64,000 nucleotides of DNA from Methylobacterium sp. NEAU K (GTDB lineage Bacteria > Pseudomonadota > Alphaproteobacteria > Rhizobiales > Beijerinckiaceae): NCBI RefSeq assembly GCF_030700285.1, contig NZ_JAUYZJ010000016.1, positions 56,572-120,571 on the forward strand, given 5' to 3'. The notes under the pieces were generated by a model. It was not told the origin of the DNA. It did not search any database and saw nothing but the letters and a program-made list of their open reading frames with translations. This document shows, piece after piece, positions 7,416 through 15,093 of this stretch (the first letter of the stretch is position 1; the number at the start of each line of letters is the position of its first letter). The translations under genes and the position numbers were made by a program.

Positions 7416-8846
7416 TTAGAAGATCTTGCCCGGATTCAGCCGATTGTCCGGGTCGAGCGCGCGCTTGACCAGCCGCATGGCGGTGATTTCCTCCGGGGAG
7501 CGCGACAGGGGCAGCTTGCTCCGCTTCTCCAGGCCGATCCCGTGCTCGGCCGACACCGAGCCGTTCAGGTCTGCCAGCGGCTCGTAGATCGCGGCGTCGA
7601 TCGCCGCGTTGCCCGCGGCGTCGAGGCGGGTCGTGTTCCAATGCAGATTGTTGTCGCCGATATGCCCGTAGACCACCGCGCGGCAGCCCGGGATGGCGGC
7701 GAGCCGCTCCAGCGCGCCGCGGACGTAGCCGTCCATCTTCGCCAGCGGCACGCTGACGTCGAAGGCGCGCTCGATGCCGTCTGCGTTCAGGTGCTCGACC
7801 CGGTCGCGAATGCGCCACATCGACCGGCGCTGCTCCTCCGAGGAGGCGATGGCGGCGTCGAGGACCGTGCCATCGCCCATCAGGCCTTCCAGCAGGCCGA
7901 GGAAGCGGTCGGACTCCTCGGGCACGCACTCCACCTCGATGATCGCGTAGAACGGGTATTCGTGACCCAGCGGAGGGGTCGCCCGGCCGTGGGCCGTCAT
8001 CAACCGGTAGAAGTCCGGCCACAGGCCCTCGAAGGACGAGACGCGCCCCTGGAAGGCGCTTTGGGCCGCGCGCAGCACCCGGGCACCGTCATCGACGCCC
8101 GGGCAGGCGACGAGGGCAGTCGCGTAGCCGGCCGCCTCCGGGCGCAGCCGCAGCACCGCCCGGGTGACGATGCCGAGCGTCCCCTCGGTCCCGATGAACA
8201 GCTGCTTGAGGTCGAGACCGGTGTTGTTCTTGATCAGCGGGCGCATGGACGACACCACCGTGCCGTCGGCCAGCACCGCCTCCAAGCCCAGCACCATCTC
8301 GCGCATCATGCCGTAGCGCAGGACGCGCAGGCCGCCGGCATTGGTGGAGATCGCGCCGCCGATGGTGGCCGAGCCCCGGGCGCCGAGGTCGAGGGGAAAG
8401 AACAGGCCGCTTTCCGCGGCCGCATTCTGGACGCTCTCGATGGTGGCGCCGGTGCCGACCACGACCGTCATCCCGAGCTGGTCCACCGGCTGGATGCCGG
8501 TCATGCGCTCGGTGGACAGGGTGATCTCGTCGGGCGCGCAGAGCGTCCCGTCGACGAGGCCGGTGGCGCCGCCCCGCGGCACCACGGCGACGCCCGCCTC
8601 ATGGCAGGCGGCCATGACGGCACTCGTCTCGGCGGTGCTGCGCGGCCGGACCAGCGCCAGCGCCGCGCAGGGTTCGGTCGGCCGGGTCCAGTTGGCCGAC
8701 CGGCCGCGCAGCTCAGCACCGGTGACGAGGCCCGACGGCCCGACGATCGCGGACAGGTGCGCGAGGAAGGATTCGGCGGCAATCATCGGCATGGCCTCTG
8801 CGGCGGGGACCGCCTTCCGGGGGGCTTCGGCGCGAGGCTCTGTCAT
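7416..8846 (-). CDS. FAD-linked D-2-hydroxyacid dehydrogenase (GlcD / D-lactate / D-2-hydroxyglutarate dehydrogenase family)
   Basis: Flavoprotein of 476 residues. The FAD-binding PCMH domain shows V-V-P-R-G-G-A-T-G-L-V-D-G and the glycine-rich G-A-R-G-S-A-T-I-G-G-A-I-S-T-N-A-G-G. The C-terminal FAD-oxidase cap has the metal-site motifs Y-G-H-I-G-D-N-N-L-H-W-N and S-A-E-H-G-I-G-L-E-K-R, ending D-N-R-L-N-P-G-K-I-F. These are typical of D-lactate, D-2-hydroxyglutarate and glycolate oxidase subunit D enzymes, which pass electrons to quinone or cytochrome. Its ATG overlaps the stop of the preceding hydrolase-family gene (8843-8846), indicating co-translation. The exact D-hydroxyacid is unknown. 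Confidence 0.9.
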   Translation of the reverse strand: MTEPRAEAPRKAVPAAEAMPMIAAESFLAHLSAIVGPSGLVTGAELRGRSANWTRPTEPCAALALVRPRSTAETSAVMAACHEAGVAVVPRGGATGLVDGTLCAPDEITLSTERMTGIQPVDQLGMTVVVGTGATIESVQNAAAESGLFFPLDLGARGSATIGGAISTNAGGLRVLRYGMMREMVLGLEAVLADGTVVSSMRPLIKNNTGLDLKQLFIGTEGTLGIVTRAVLRLRPEAAGYATALVACPGVDDGARVLRAAQSAFQGRVSSFEGLWPDFYRLMTAHGRATPPLGHEYPFYAIIEVECVPEESDRFLGLLEGLMGDGTVLDAAIASSEEQRRSMWRIRDRVEHLNADGIERAFDVSVPLAKMDGYVRGALERLAAIPGCRAVVYGHIGDNNLHWNTTRLDAAGNAAIDAAIYEPLADLNGSVSAEHGIGLEKRSKLPLSRSPEEITAMRLVKRALDPDNRLNPGKIF

Positions 8847-10036
8847 AGAATCCCGCGCGCGGCGAGGTTGCGCATCAGCGCGCGGGTGCCGAACGACCAA
8901 GGCTCGCAGGCGTCGCAGGGGCGCATGCGATTGATCAGGCTCCCGAGTTCCGGGCTCGCCACGACGACGCGGTCGCCTTCGACATGGGTGAAGCCGAGGC
9001 CCGGCCCGTGCCGGTCCTGGATCGGCGCGAACATCGTGCCGAGCAGGAGGATCGCCCCGTCCGGATAACCGTGCGTGCGCCCCATCAGGGCCCCCACCAG
9101 GTCCTCCGGGGCGCGACTGATCTCGGCAAGCGGCGATGTGCCCTCCAGGCGGAACCCGTCCGTGCCGGTGACCTCCAGGCTCACGGTGGTGCGCCGCACG
9201 TCGTCGAGGCCGAAGGTCTCGTCGAACAGCCGCAGGAACGGCCCGAGGGCGCAGGAAGCGTTGTTGTCTTTGGCCTTGCCGAGCAGGAGGGCCGACCGGC
9301 CCTCGAAGTCGCGCAGGTTCACGTCGTTGGCGAGCGTCGCCCCCACGATGCGCTGGTCGGAAGTGATCGCGAGTGCAACCTCGGGCTCGGGATTGTTCCA
9401 GTGCGAGTCCGGGTGCAGGCCCGCATCGGCCCCGCAGCCGACCGCCGAGAGCGGCTGCCCCTTGGTGAAGATCTCCGCGTCCGGCCCGATCCCGACTTCG
9501 AGATACTGGCTCCAGGCGCCCTGGGCGACCAGCACCTCTTTGAGCGCCATGGCCTCGGCCGAGCCCGGCTTGAGCCGGCGCAGGTCGTGGCCGACGAGGC
9601 GCTCGACCTCGGCGCGGATCGCCGCCGCGGCGGCGAGGTCGCCCCGCGCACGCTCTTCGATGACCCGTTCCAGCATGGAGGTCGCGAAGGTGACGCCCGC
9701 CGCCTTGAGCGCCTGGAGGTCCACCGGGGCGAGGAGCCACGGCCGTCCCGCATCCCGGCTGTCCGGCGGCGTGTTGGCCAGGATCGCGTCGAGGCTGCCG
9801 ATGTCCTCGCCCTCCGCATCGCGCAGGGCGGCGGCGGCGTCCTTCGCCTCGCACAAGTCGCTCACGGTCGGGAAGCGGGCCGTGACGTCGATGACCCGTG
9901 CATCGCCGTCCGCGTCCGCCCGGACGGCCACTACGCTCGGCCCGCTCACCTCCGGTCGCCACACCCGACCCACGAGCGCACCGCGGCTGCCGTCGGCGGG
10001 CAGGATCTCGCGTGCCATCAGACCGGAAAATGACAT
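8843..10036 (-). CDS. Fumarylacetoacetate hydrolase-family protein
   Basis: Protein of 397 residues; the start MSFSGLMAREILP is preceded by AAGGA, while an in-frame extension up to 10213 has no such site. The C-terminal part has FAH-fold features: a metal-ligand region with N-P-E-P-E-V-A-L-A-I, then G-A-T-L-A-N-D-V-N-L-R-D-F-E-G and G-T-M-F-A-P. The longer N-terminal half resembles the FAH-type proteins found in sugar-acid catabolism, which act on 2-keto-3-deoxy acids. It is first in an operon with the FAD dehydrogenase (4-nt overlap) and DUF167 gene, so it may feed or drain a keto/hydroxy acid intermediate. Substrate not determined. Confidence 0.85.
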   Translation of the reverse strand: MSFSGLMAREILPADGSRGALVGRVWRPEVSGPSVVAVRADADGDARVIDVTARFPTVSDLCEAKDAAAALRDAEGEDIGSLDAILANTPPDSRDAGRPWLLAPVDLQALKAAGVTFATSMLERVIEERARGDLAAAAAIRAEVERLVGHDLRRLKPGSAEAMALKEVLVAQGAWSQYLEVGIGPDAEIFTKGQPLSAVGCGADAGLHPDSHWNNPEPEVALAITSDQRIVGATLANDVNLRDFEGRSALLLGKAKDNNASCALGPFLRLFDETFGLDDVRRTTVSLEVTGTDGFRLEGTSPLAEISRAPEDLVGALMGRTHGYPDGAILLLGTMFAPIQDRHGPGLGFTHVEGDRVVVASPELGSLINRMRPCDACEPWSFGTRALMRNLAARGIL

Positions 10037-10210
10037 GCAGTTCCCATCCTTCAGGAAGCCCGGCGCGGCCTTCGCCTCCGGGACATCCGGTGCCGCGCAA
10101 GCAGCGGCGCCCGGCGATCGCGCTCGATCCTCCCGAACCGTACCGGGCATCGCGGGCGGAGCGGCGCCCGGTCTAGCATTCCTGGCGGCCGGCGGACCGG
10201 CAGGATGTTT

Positions 10211-10222
10211 CATGCCGGCATG
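10211..10222. promoter_or_regulatory. 12-bp perfect palindrome, possible operator
   Basis: CATGCCGGCATG is its own reverse complement. It lies 39 bp before the palindrome at 10261, on the FAH-operon side of the gap. A binding role is inference from symmetry and position; GC-rich palindromes can also arise by chance. Confidence 0.3.
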
Positions 10223-10260
10223 CTCGTCACCGGTCCGGAGCGCGGCGAGTCCGATGCAGG

Positions 10261-10275
10261 GGTGGGTGACCCACC
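10261..10275. promoter_or_regulatory. 15-bp palindrome (7-bp arms), possible operator
   Basis: GGTGGGT (10261-10267) and ACCCACC (10269-10275) are perfect inverted arms around one base. It lies about 250 bp upstream of the importer ATPase gene at 10528 and about 225 bp upstream of the FAH gene start. No regulator gene adjoins, so the binding factor is unknown. Confidence 0.4.
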
Positions 10276-10527
10276 TCTGGCCGCTTGCGGATCCGGCGCG
10301 GTCCCGCAGGTGGCCACCGGCCCTTCGCCGAGGGATCTGCGCACGAGCCGTCTACGGACGAGAACCGGGCCGGCCAGGCGCCGGGCATGCCATGTTCGGA
10401 GCGGATCCGCTGACAGATCGGAAACATCCTGCGGGAATGAGCCGGGGCACGCTTGCTTTCCGGCGCTCACTCACCTGTACTGACACCACAGGAGTTGCCG
10501 TTAGAGCGACACTGATCGGGAGGAAGC

Positions 10528-11589
10528 ATGGCCTCGGTGGGAATCCGCGAGGTCCGCAAGGCTTTCGGATCGACGAACGTCCTGCACGGCGTGTCTGTGG
10601 ACATCCGTGACGGCGAATTCGTGATCCTGGTCGGGCCCTCGGGCTGCGGAAAATCGACGTTGCTCCGGATGATTGCCGGCCTGGAGAACATCTCCGGCGG
10701 CGAGATCCGCATCGGTGAGCGCGTCGTCAACGATGTACCGCCCAAAGAGCGGGACATCGCCATGGTGTTCCAGAATTACGCGCTCTACCCGCATCTCACG
10801 GTCCGCGAGAACATGGCGTTCTCGATGCGAATCCGGAAGGCGCGGGCCCCCGAGATCGATGAGCGGGTCAGCAAGGCCGCGCAGATTCTCGGGCTGACCC
10901 ACCTCCTTGACCGTTACCCGCGCCAGCTCTCCGGCGGTCAGCGCCAGCGCGTGGCCATGGGTCGGGCGATCGTGCGCGATCCCCAGGTCTTCCTGTTCGA
11001 CGAGCCGCTCTCGAACCTCGATGCCAAGCTCCGCGTGGCGATGCGCACCGAGATCAAGGAACTGCATCAGCGCCTGAAGACCACCACGATCTACGTCACC
11101 CACGACCAGATCGAGGCCATGACGATGGCCGACAGGATCGTGGTGATGCACGACGGTGTCGTCGAGCAGATTGGCCCGCCCCTGGAACTCTATGACCGGC
11201 CCGACAACCTGTTCGTGGCGGGCTTCATCGGGTCTCCGGCGATGAATTTCGTGGCCGGGACGGTCCGGTCGAACGGGCAGTTGGTCTTCGCCGCAGATTC
11301 GGGGCTGACGATACCGTTGAACGAGGCTCCGGCGGGCACGCTAGGCCGTCCGCTGATCTTGGGCCTGAGGCCCGAGCATTTCGACCTCGCCGCGGATGGG
11401 ATCGCCGCCGAGGTGGTGGTGGTCGAGCCAACCGGCTCCGAGACGATGCTGGCGGTGCGGGCCGGTGGTCAGGATCTCACCTGCGTCCTGCGCGAACGGG
11501 TGGGCGAGGGTCCGGGCGAGACGATCCACCTGCGCCCCAACCGGGTACACTTCTTCGATGCCGAGACTGGGCGACGCCTGCCGACCTGA
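10528..11589 (+). CDS. Sugar/polyol ABC transporter ATPase (UgpC/MalK family)
   Basis: ATP-hydrolysing subunit of 353 residues. Walker A GPSGCGKST is at 36-44, the Q-loop lies in M-V-F-Q-N-Y-A-L-Y-P-H, the signature is LSGGQRQR and Walker B is FLFDEPLSNLD, with the family D-A-K-L-R-V. A C-terminal TOBE/OB region of about 110 residues follows (L-G-L-R-P-E-H-F), as in the CUT1 carbohydrate importer family. The ATG at 10528 has an excellent GGGAGGAAG site. The gene order ATPase, binding protein, two permeases, dihydroxyacetone kinase indicates import of a small polyol or sugar. Confidence 0.93.
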   Translation: MASVGIREVRKAFGSTNVLHGVSVDIRDGEFVILVGPSGCGKSTLLRMIAGLENISGGEIRIGERVVNDVPPKERDIAMVFQNYALYPHLTVRENMAFSMRIRKARAPEIDERVSKAAQILGLTHLLDRYPRQLSGGQRQRVAMGRAIVRDPQVFLFDEPLSNLDAKLRVAMRTEIKELHQRLKTTTIYVTHDQIEAMTMADRIVVMHDGVVEQIGPPLELYDRPDNLFVAGFIGSPAMNFVAGTVRSNGQLVFAADSGLTIPLNEAPAGTLGRPLILGLRPEHFDLAADGIAAEVVVVEPTGSETMLAVRAGGQDLTCVLRERVGEGPGETIHLRPNRVHFFDAETGRRLPT

Positions 11590-11669
11590 TCCGGGCCGCC
11601 GGAGGGGTGACCCGCGCCGTCCGCCAGAGACCGAAAACCGGACCGAACCACCCAGGGAGTGACGCCACG

Positions 11670-12980
11670 ATGTCCGTTCTCGACCGCCGTTCCCTGCTCG
11701 CGGGTGCCGCCGCGACGGGCCTCGCCGCTGGCGGGGACCTGCTCGGCTTTGCCAGGGCCTGGGCGCAGAACGCCGAATGGAAACCCGAACCGGGGGCGAG
11801 CCTGTCGCTTTTGCGCTGGAAGCGCTTCGTGCCCAGCGAGGACGAGGCCTTCATGAAGCTCGTGGACGCCTTCACGAAGGCGACCGGTGTCAAGGTGACC
11901 GTCACCAACGAGTCCTTCGACGACATTCAGCCCAAGGCCTCGGTGGCCGCCAATACCGGTCAGGGGCCCGACTTGGTCTGGGGTCTGTTCTCGTTCCCCG
12001 CACTCTTTCCCGACAAGTGCCTGCCGCTCGAGGATGTCGCCGACACGCTGGGCAAGAAATATGGCCCCTGGTTCCCGTCTGCGGAGGCCTACGGGAAGGT
12101 CAAGGGTAAATGGATCGCCGTCCCGGTCGCATTCAACGGCGGTTATCCGAACTACCGTATCTCGGCGATGAAGAAGGCCGGCTTCGATAAGTTTCCGACC
12201 GACACGGGCGGCTTTCTCGACCTGTGCAAGGGGCTGAAGAAGAACAACACGCCGGCCGGTTTCGCGCTGGGCCACGCGACGGGCGACGGAAACACCTGGT
12301 GCCATTGGGCACTCTGGTCGCACGGGGGCAATCTCGTGGATGCCAACGAGAAGATCGTGATCAACTCGCCCGAGACGGCCAAGGCGCTCGAATACGTGAA
12401 GGCACTCTACGAGACCTTCGTCCCGGGCACGGTCTCGTGGAACGACTCGTCCAACAACAAGGCGTTCCTGGCGGGGGACCTGTACCTCACCAACAACGGT
12501 ATCTCGATCTATGCCGCCGCCAAGAAGGACAACCCGAAGCTCGCCGAGGACATGGATCATGCCGTCTGGCCGATCGGTCCTGTCGGCAAGCCCACGGAGT
12601 TCCAGCTCGCCTTCCCGATCCTGGCCTTCAAGTACACGAAGGCGCCCAACGCCTGTAAGGCCTTCATCGCCTTCATGATGGAGGCCGCGAACTACGGGCC
12701 GTGGCTCGAGGCGGCGCAGGGCTACCTGTGCGAACCGCTGTCCAACTATCCGAAGAACCCGATCTGGACGAGCGACCCGAAGAATGCCGTCTTCGCCGAG
12801 GCTGGCCGGCGGTCGCTCGCGGCGGGCGGCTTGGCGCCGGTCAGCGAGCGCATCGCCGCCGTGCTCGCCGATTTCGTGGTCGTCGACATGTTCGCGAGCC
12901 ACTGCACAGGACGGGAGGACGTCAAGGGCGCGATCCGCAACGCCGAGCGCGCCGCTCAGCGCATCTTCCGGAACAACTGA
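11670..12980 (+). CDS. Carbohydrate ABC transporter substrate-binding protein (family 1)
   Basis: Periplasmic binding protein of 436 residues. The chosen ATG gives a short Tat-like signal, M-S-V-L-D-R-R-S-L-L-A-G-A followed by an Ala/Gly/Leu core, with likely cleavage after AWAQN; a 21-residue upstream extension would bury this signal. The body shows CUT1 features such as F-T-K-A-T-G-V-K-V-T-V and long Trp-rich stretches. The family includes UgpB, MalE and polyol binders. The gene lies 80 bp after the ATPase gene and 39 bp before the first permease. A polyol or triose-like ligand is inferred from the kinase downstream. Confidence 0.92.
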   Translation: MSVLDRRSLLAGAAATGLAAGGDLLGFARAWAQNAEWKPEPGASLSLLRWKRFVPSEDEAFMKLVDAFTKATGVKVTVTNESFDDIQPKASVAANTGQGPDLVWGLFSFPALFPDKCLPLEDVADTLGKKYGPWFPSAEAYGKVKGKWIAVPVAFNGGYPNYRISAMKKAGFDKFPTDTGGFLDLCKGLKKNNTPAGFALGHATGDGNTWCHWALWSHGGNLVDANEKIVINSPETAKALEYVKALYETFVPGTVSWNDSSNNKAFLAGDLYLTNNGISIYAAAKKDNPKLAEDMDHAVWPIGPVGKPTEFQLAFPILAFKYTKAPNACKAFIAFMMEAANYGPWLEAAQGYLCEPLSNYPKNPIWTSDPKNAVFAEAGRRSLAAGGLAPVSERIAAVLADFVVVDMFASHCTGREDVKGAIRNAERAAQRIFRNN

Positions 12981-13019
12981 CGCGGACGTCTATCCCGGCC
13001 ACGACCTCGAGGCGAGCCC

Positions 13020-13976
13020 ATGGCGCACACGGCCCTGACACAGCCTGTCCCGGTCGCGGTCCCGACCCGCTCGGCCTGGCAGCGCCTGCGCGCGAGCCGT
13101 GGCTGGGCGGGCTTCTGGTTCATGTTGCCGACCGCCCTGATCCTCGGCCTGTTCTTGGCCTATCCCCTGCTCAAGGGCATCTGGCTGTCCTTCACCAACA
13201 CCCGGATCGGTCGCGAAGGCACGTTCATCGGCCTGGAGAACTACGCGTGGCTCTGGGACGACGACGTGTTCTGGCTGTCGGTGTTCAACACCTGCCTCTA
13301 CACCGCCGTCGCTTCCGTGGTGAAGTTCGCGGTCGGCCTCTATCTGGCGCTCCTGCTCAACAAGAACATGCCGTTCAAGTCGATCATCCGGTCGATCGTG
13401 CTGATCCCGTTCGTCGTGCCGACGGTTTTATCGGCGATCGCGTTCTGGTGGATCTTCGACAGCCAGTTCTCGATCATCTCGTGGTCTCTGCGCCATCTCG
13501 GGGTGATAGACGGCAACATCGATTTCCTGGGTGAGCCGAACATGGCGCGGGCCTGCGTGATCTTCGCCAACATCTGGCGCGGGGTACCGTTCATCGCCAT
13601 CACCCTGTTGGCCGGGCTCCAGACGGTCTCGCCCTCGCTCTACGAGGCCGCGACGCTGGACGGCGCCTCGAACTGGCAGATCTTCTCGCGCATCACCCTG
13701 CCGCTGCTCACGCCGATCATCGCCGTGGTGATGACGTTCTCGGTGCTGTTCACCTTCACCGATTTCCAGCTCATCTGGGCGATGACCCGTGGCGGGCCGG
13801 TCAACGCCACGCACCTTATGGCGACCCTGTCGTACCAGCGCGGCATCCTCTCCGGGACCCTCGGCGAGGGCGCGGCGATCGCCACCGCGATGGTGCCGTT
13901 CCTGCTCGCCGCCATCGGGATCTCGTGGTTCGGCCTGCAGCGCCGGGCCTGGCAGTCCGGGGGAACCGACCGATGA
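13020..13976 (+). CDS. Carbohydrate ABC transporter permease (UgpA/MalF type)
   Basis: Integral membrane subunit of 318 residues with an N-terminal membrane segment at about 35-55 and five more after it. The EAA loop that docks on the ATPase is visible as Y-E-A-A-T-L-D-G-A-S-N-W-Q-I-F-S-R-I-T-L-P. Length and layout match the MalF/UgpA-type partner of CUT1 importers. Its TGA stop overlaps the ATG of the next permease (13973-13976), so the two half-transporters are co-translated. Confidence 0.94.
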   Translation: MAHTALTQPVPVAVPTRSAWQRLRASRGWAGFWFMLPTALILGLFLAYPLLKGIWLSFTNTRIGREGTFIGLENYAWLWDDDVFWLSVFNTCLYTAVASVVKFAVGLYLALLLNKNMPFKSIIRSIVLIPFVVPTVLSAIAFWWIFDSQFSIISWSLRHLGVIDGNIDFLGEPNMARACVIFANIWRGVPFIAITLLAGLQTVSPSLYEAATLDGASNWQIFSRITLPLLTPIIAVVMTFSVLFTFTDFQLIWAMTRGGPVNATHLMATLSYQRGILSGTLGEGAAIATAMVPFLLAAIGISWFGLQRRAWQSGGTDR

Positions 13977-14911
13977 GCGCGCCCGCACCCCCCGCCCACG
14001 CCGATCCGCGCCTGTCGCCCGCCATGGACGCCCGACAAGCGGCGCTGACCGACGATTCCGAGGGGATGGCCTACCTGGAGCGCCTGCCGCGGCGGCTGGT
14101 GACCACCTACCTGCCGCTCCTCGTCATCCTCGCGGTCCTGCTGTTCCCGTTCTACTGGATGGCGCTCACGGCGATCAAACCGGATGAGCAGTTGATCGAC
14201 ATGGAGCGGTACAACCCGTTCTGGGTCGTGCAGCCGACGTTCAAGCACATCCATAAACTTCTGTTCGAGACGCAGTATCCGCGCTGGCTCTGGAACACGA
14301 TGTACGTATCGGTGGCGGCCACGGTCCTGTCGCTGTTCGCGAGCGTGCTCGCCGCCTATGCCTGTGTGCGCGTGCGCTACCGCGGCGCGAACTGGGTCGG
14401 CGCGGCGATCTTCCTCGCCTACCTGGTGCCGCCCTCGATCCTGTTCATCCCGCTCGCCACGATCATCCAGGCCTACGGGCTGTTCGATTCGCCGATCGCC
14501 CTCATCCTGGCCTACCCGACCATCCTGATCCCGTTCTCGACCTGGCTGCTGATGGGCTATTTCAAGACGATTCCGTACGAGCTGGAGGAATGCGCATTGA
14601 TGGACGGCGCGAGCCGGTGGCAGATCCTGACCAAGATTATCCTGCCGCTCGCCTTCCCGGGCCTTATCTCGGCGGGAATCTTCTCGCTGACGCTGTGCTG
14701 GAACGAGTTCATCTACGCGCTGACATTCCTGTCCTCGACCCAGAACAAGACCGTCCCGATCGCGGTGGTCAGCGAGTTCGTCGACGGCGACGTCTACAAG
14801 TGGGGCTCACTGATGGCCGGCGCGTTGCTGGGCTCCCTACCGCTGGTGATCCTGTACTCGTTCTTCGTGGAATATTACGTGTCGGCGCTCACCGGCGCCG
14901 TTAAGGAGTGA
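13973..14911 (+). CDS. Carbohydrate ABC transporter permease (UgpE/MalG type)
   Basis: Integral membrane subunit of 312 residues. The start at 13973 makes the standard ATGA overlap with the upstream permease. About 45 polar residues precede the first membrane segment, longer than usual for MalG-type proteins. The EAA loop reads L-E-E-C-A-L-M-D-G-A-S-R-W-Q-I-L-T-K-I-I-L-P. It completes the importer with the genes at 10528, 11670 and 13020. A hairpin at 14964-14990 lies before the kinase gene. Confidence 0.94.
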   Translation: MSAPAPPAHADPRLSPAMDARQAALTDDSEGMAYLERLPRRLVTTYLPLLVILAVLLFPFYWMALTAIKPDEQLIDMERYNPFWVVQPTFKHIHKLLFETQYPRWLWNTMYVSVAATVLSLFASVLAAYACVRVRYRGANWVGAAIFLAYLVPPSILFIPLATIIQAYGLFDSPIALILAYPTILIPFSTWLLMGYFKTIPYELEECALMDGASRWQILTKIILPLAFPGLISAGIFSLTLCWNEFIYALTFLSSTQNKTVPIAVVSEFVDGDVYKWGSLMAGALLGSLPLVILYSFFVEYYVSALTGAVKE

Positions 14912-14963
14912 TCTGTGCGGGGTCGGGTTCTGCCGCGGGAACTGAGCATCCGCAGGGTCGGAC

Positions 14964-14990
14964 ATCGGCAAGGGCGGCCCTGCCGCCGAT
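14964..14990. terminator. Hairpin between importer and dihydroxyacetone kinase genes
   Basis: ATCGGC (14964-14969) pairs with GCCGAT (14985-14990), with an inner GGC/GCC pairing. There is no T run. It could attenuate read-through or protect the importer mRNA rather than end transcription, since the kinase gene on the same strand starts only 104 bp later. Confidence 0.35.
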
Positions 14991-15093
14991 GAACCGCGGC
15001 GGCAGCCATTGTAACGGCGGGCGCGAGCGCTCAGACGAGCGGTCCTGAGGCCGCGGATCCCGAATCGCGGACCGAAAGCGCGGAAGGTCACGC

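Larger units (their letters stand above)
10037..10527. other. 491-bp divergent intergenic region with palindromes
   Basis: No convincing gene was found between the FAH operon (leftward) and the ABC importer operon (rightward). Open frames here are short, mutually overlapping and lack ribosome sites. The region contains two notable palindromes, CATGCCGGCATG at 10211-10222 and one at 10261-10275, and should hold the promoters of both operons. Confidence 0.6.

Noticed and set aside
10205..10483. Two overlapping small open frames in opposite directions within the 491-bp divergent gap
   Set aside because: No ribosome site, no protein-like composition, and they overlap each other; more likely a regulatory region.
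11469..12902. 477-residue reverse frame over the carbohydrate-binding protein gene
   Set aside because: The forward gene has a signal peptide and binding-protein features; the reverse frame is His/Arg/Gly-rich shadow.
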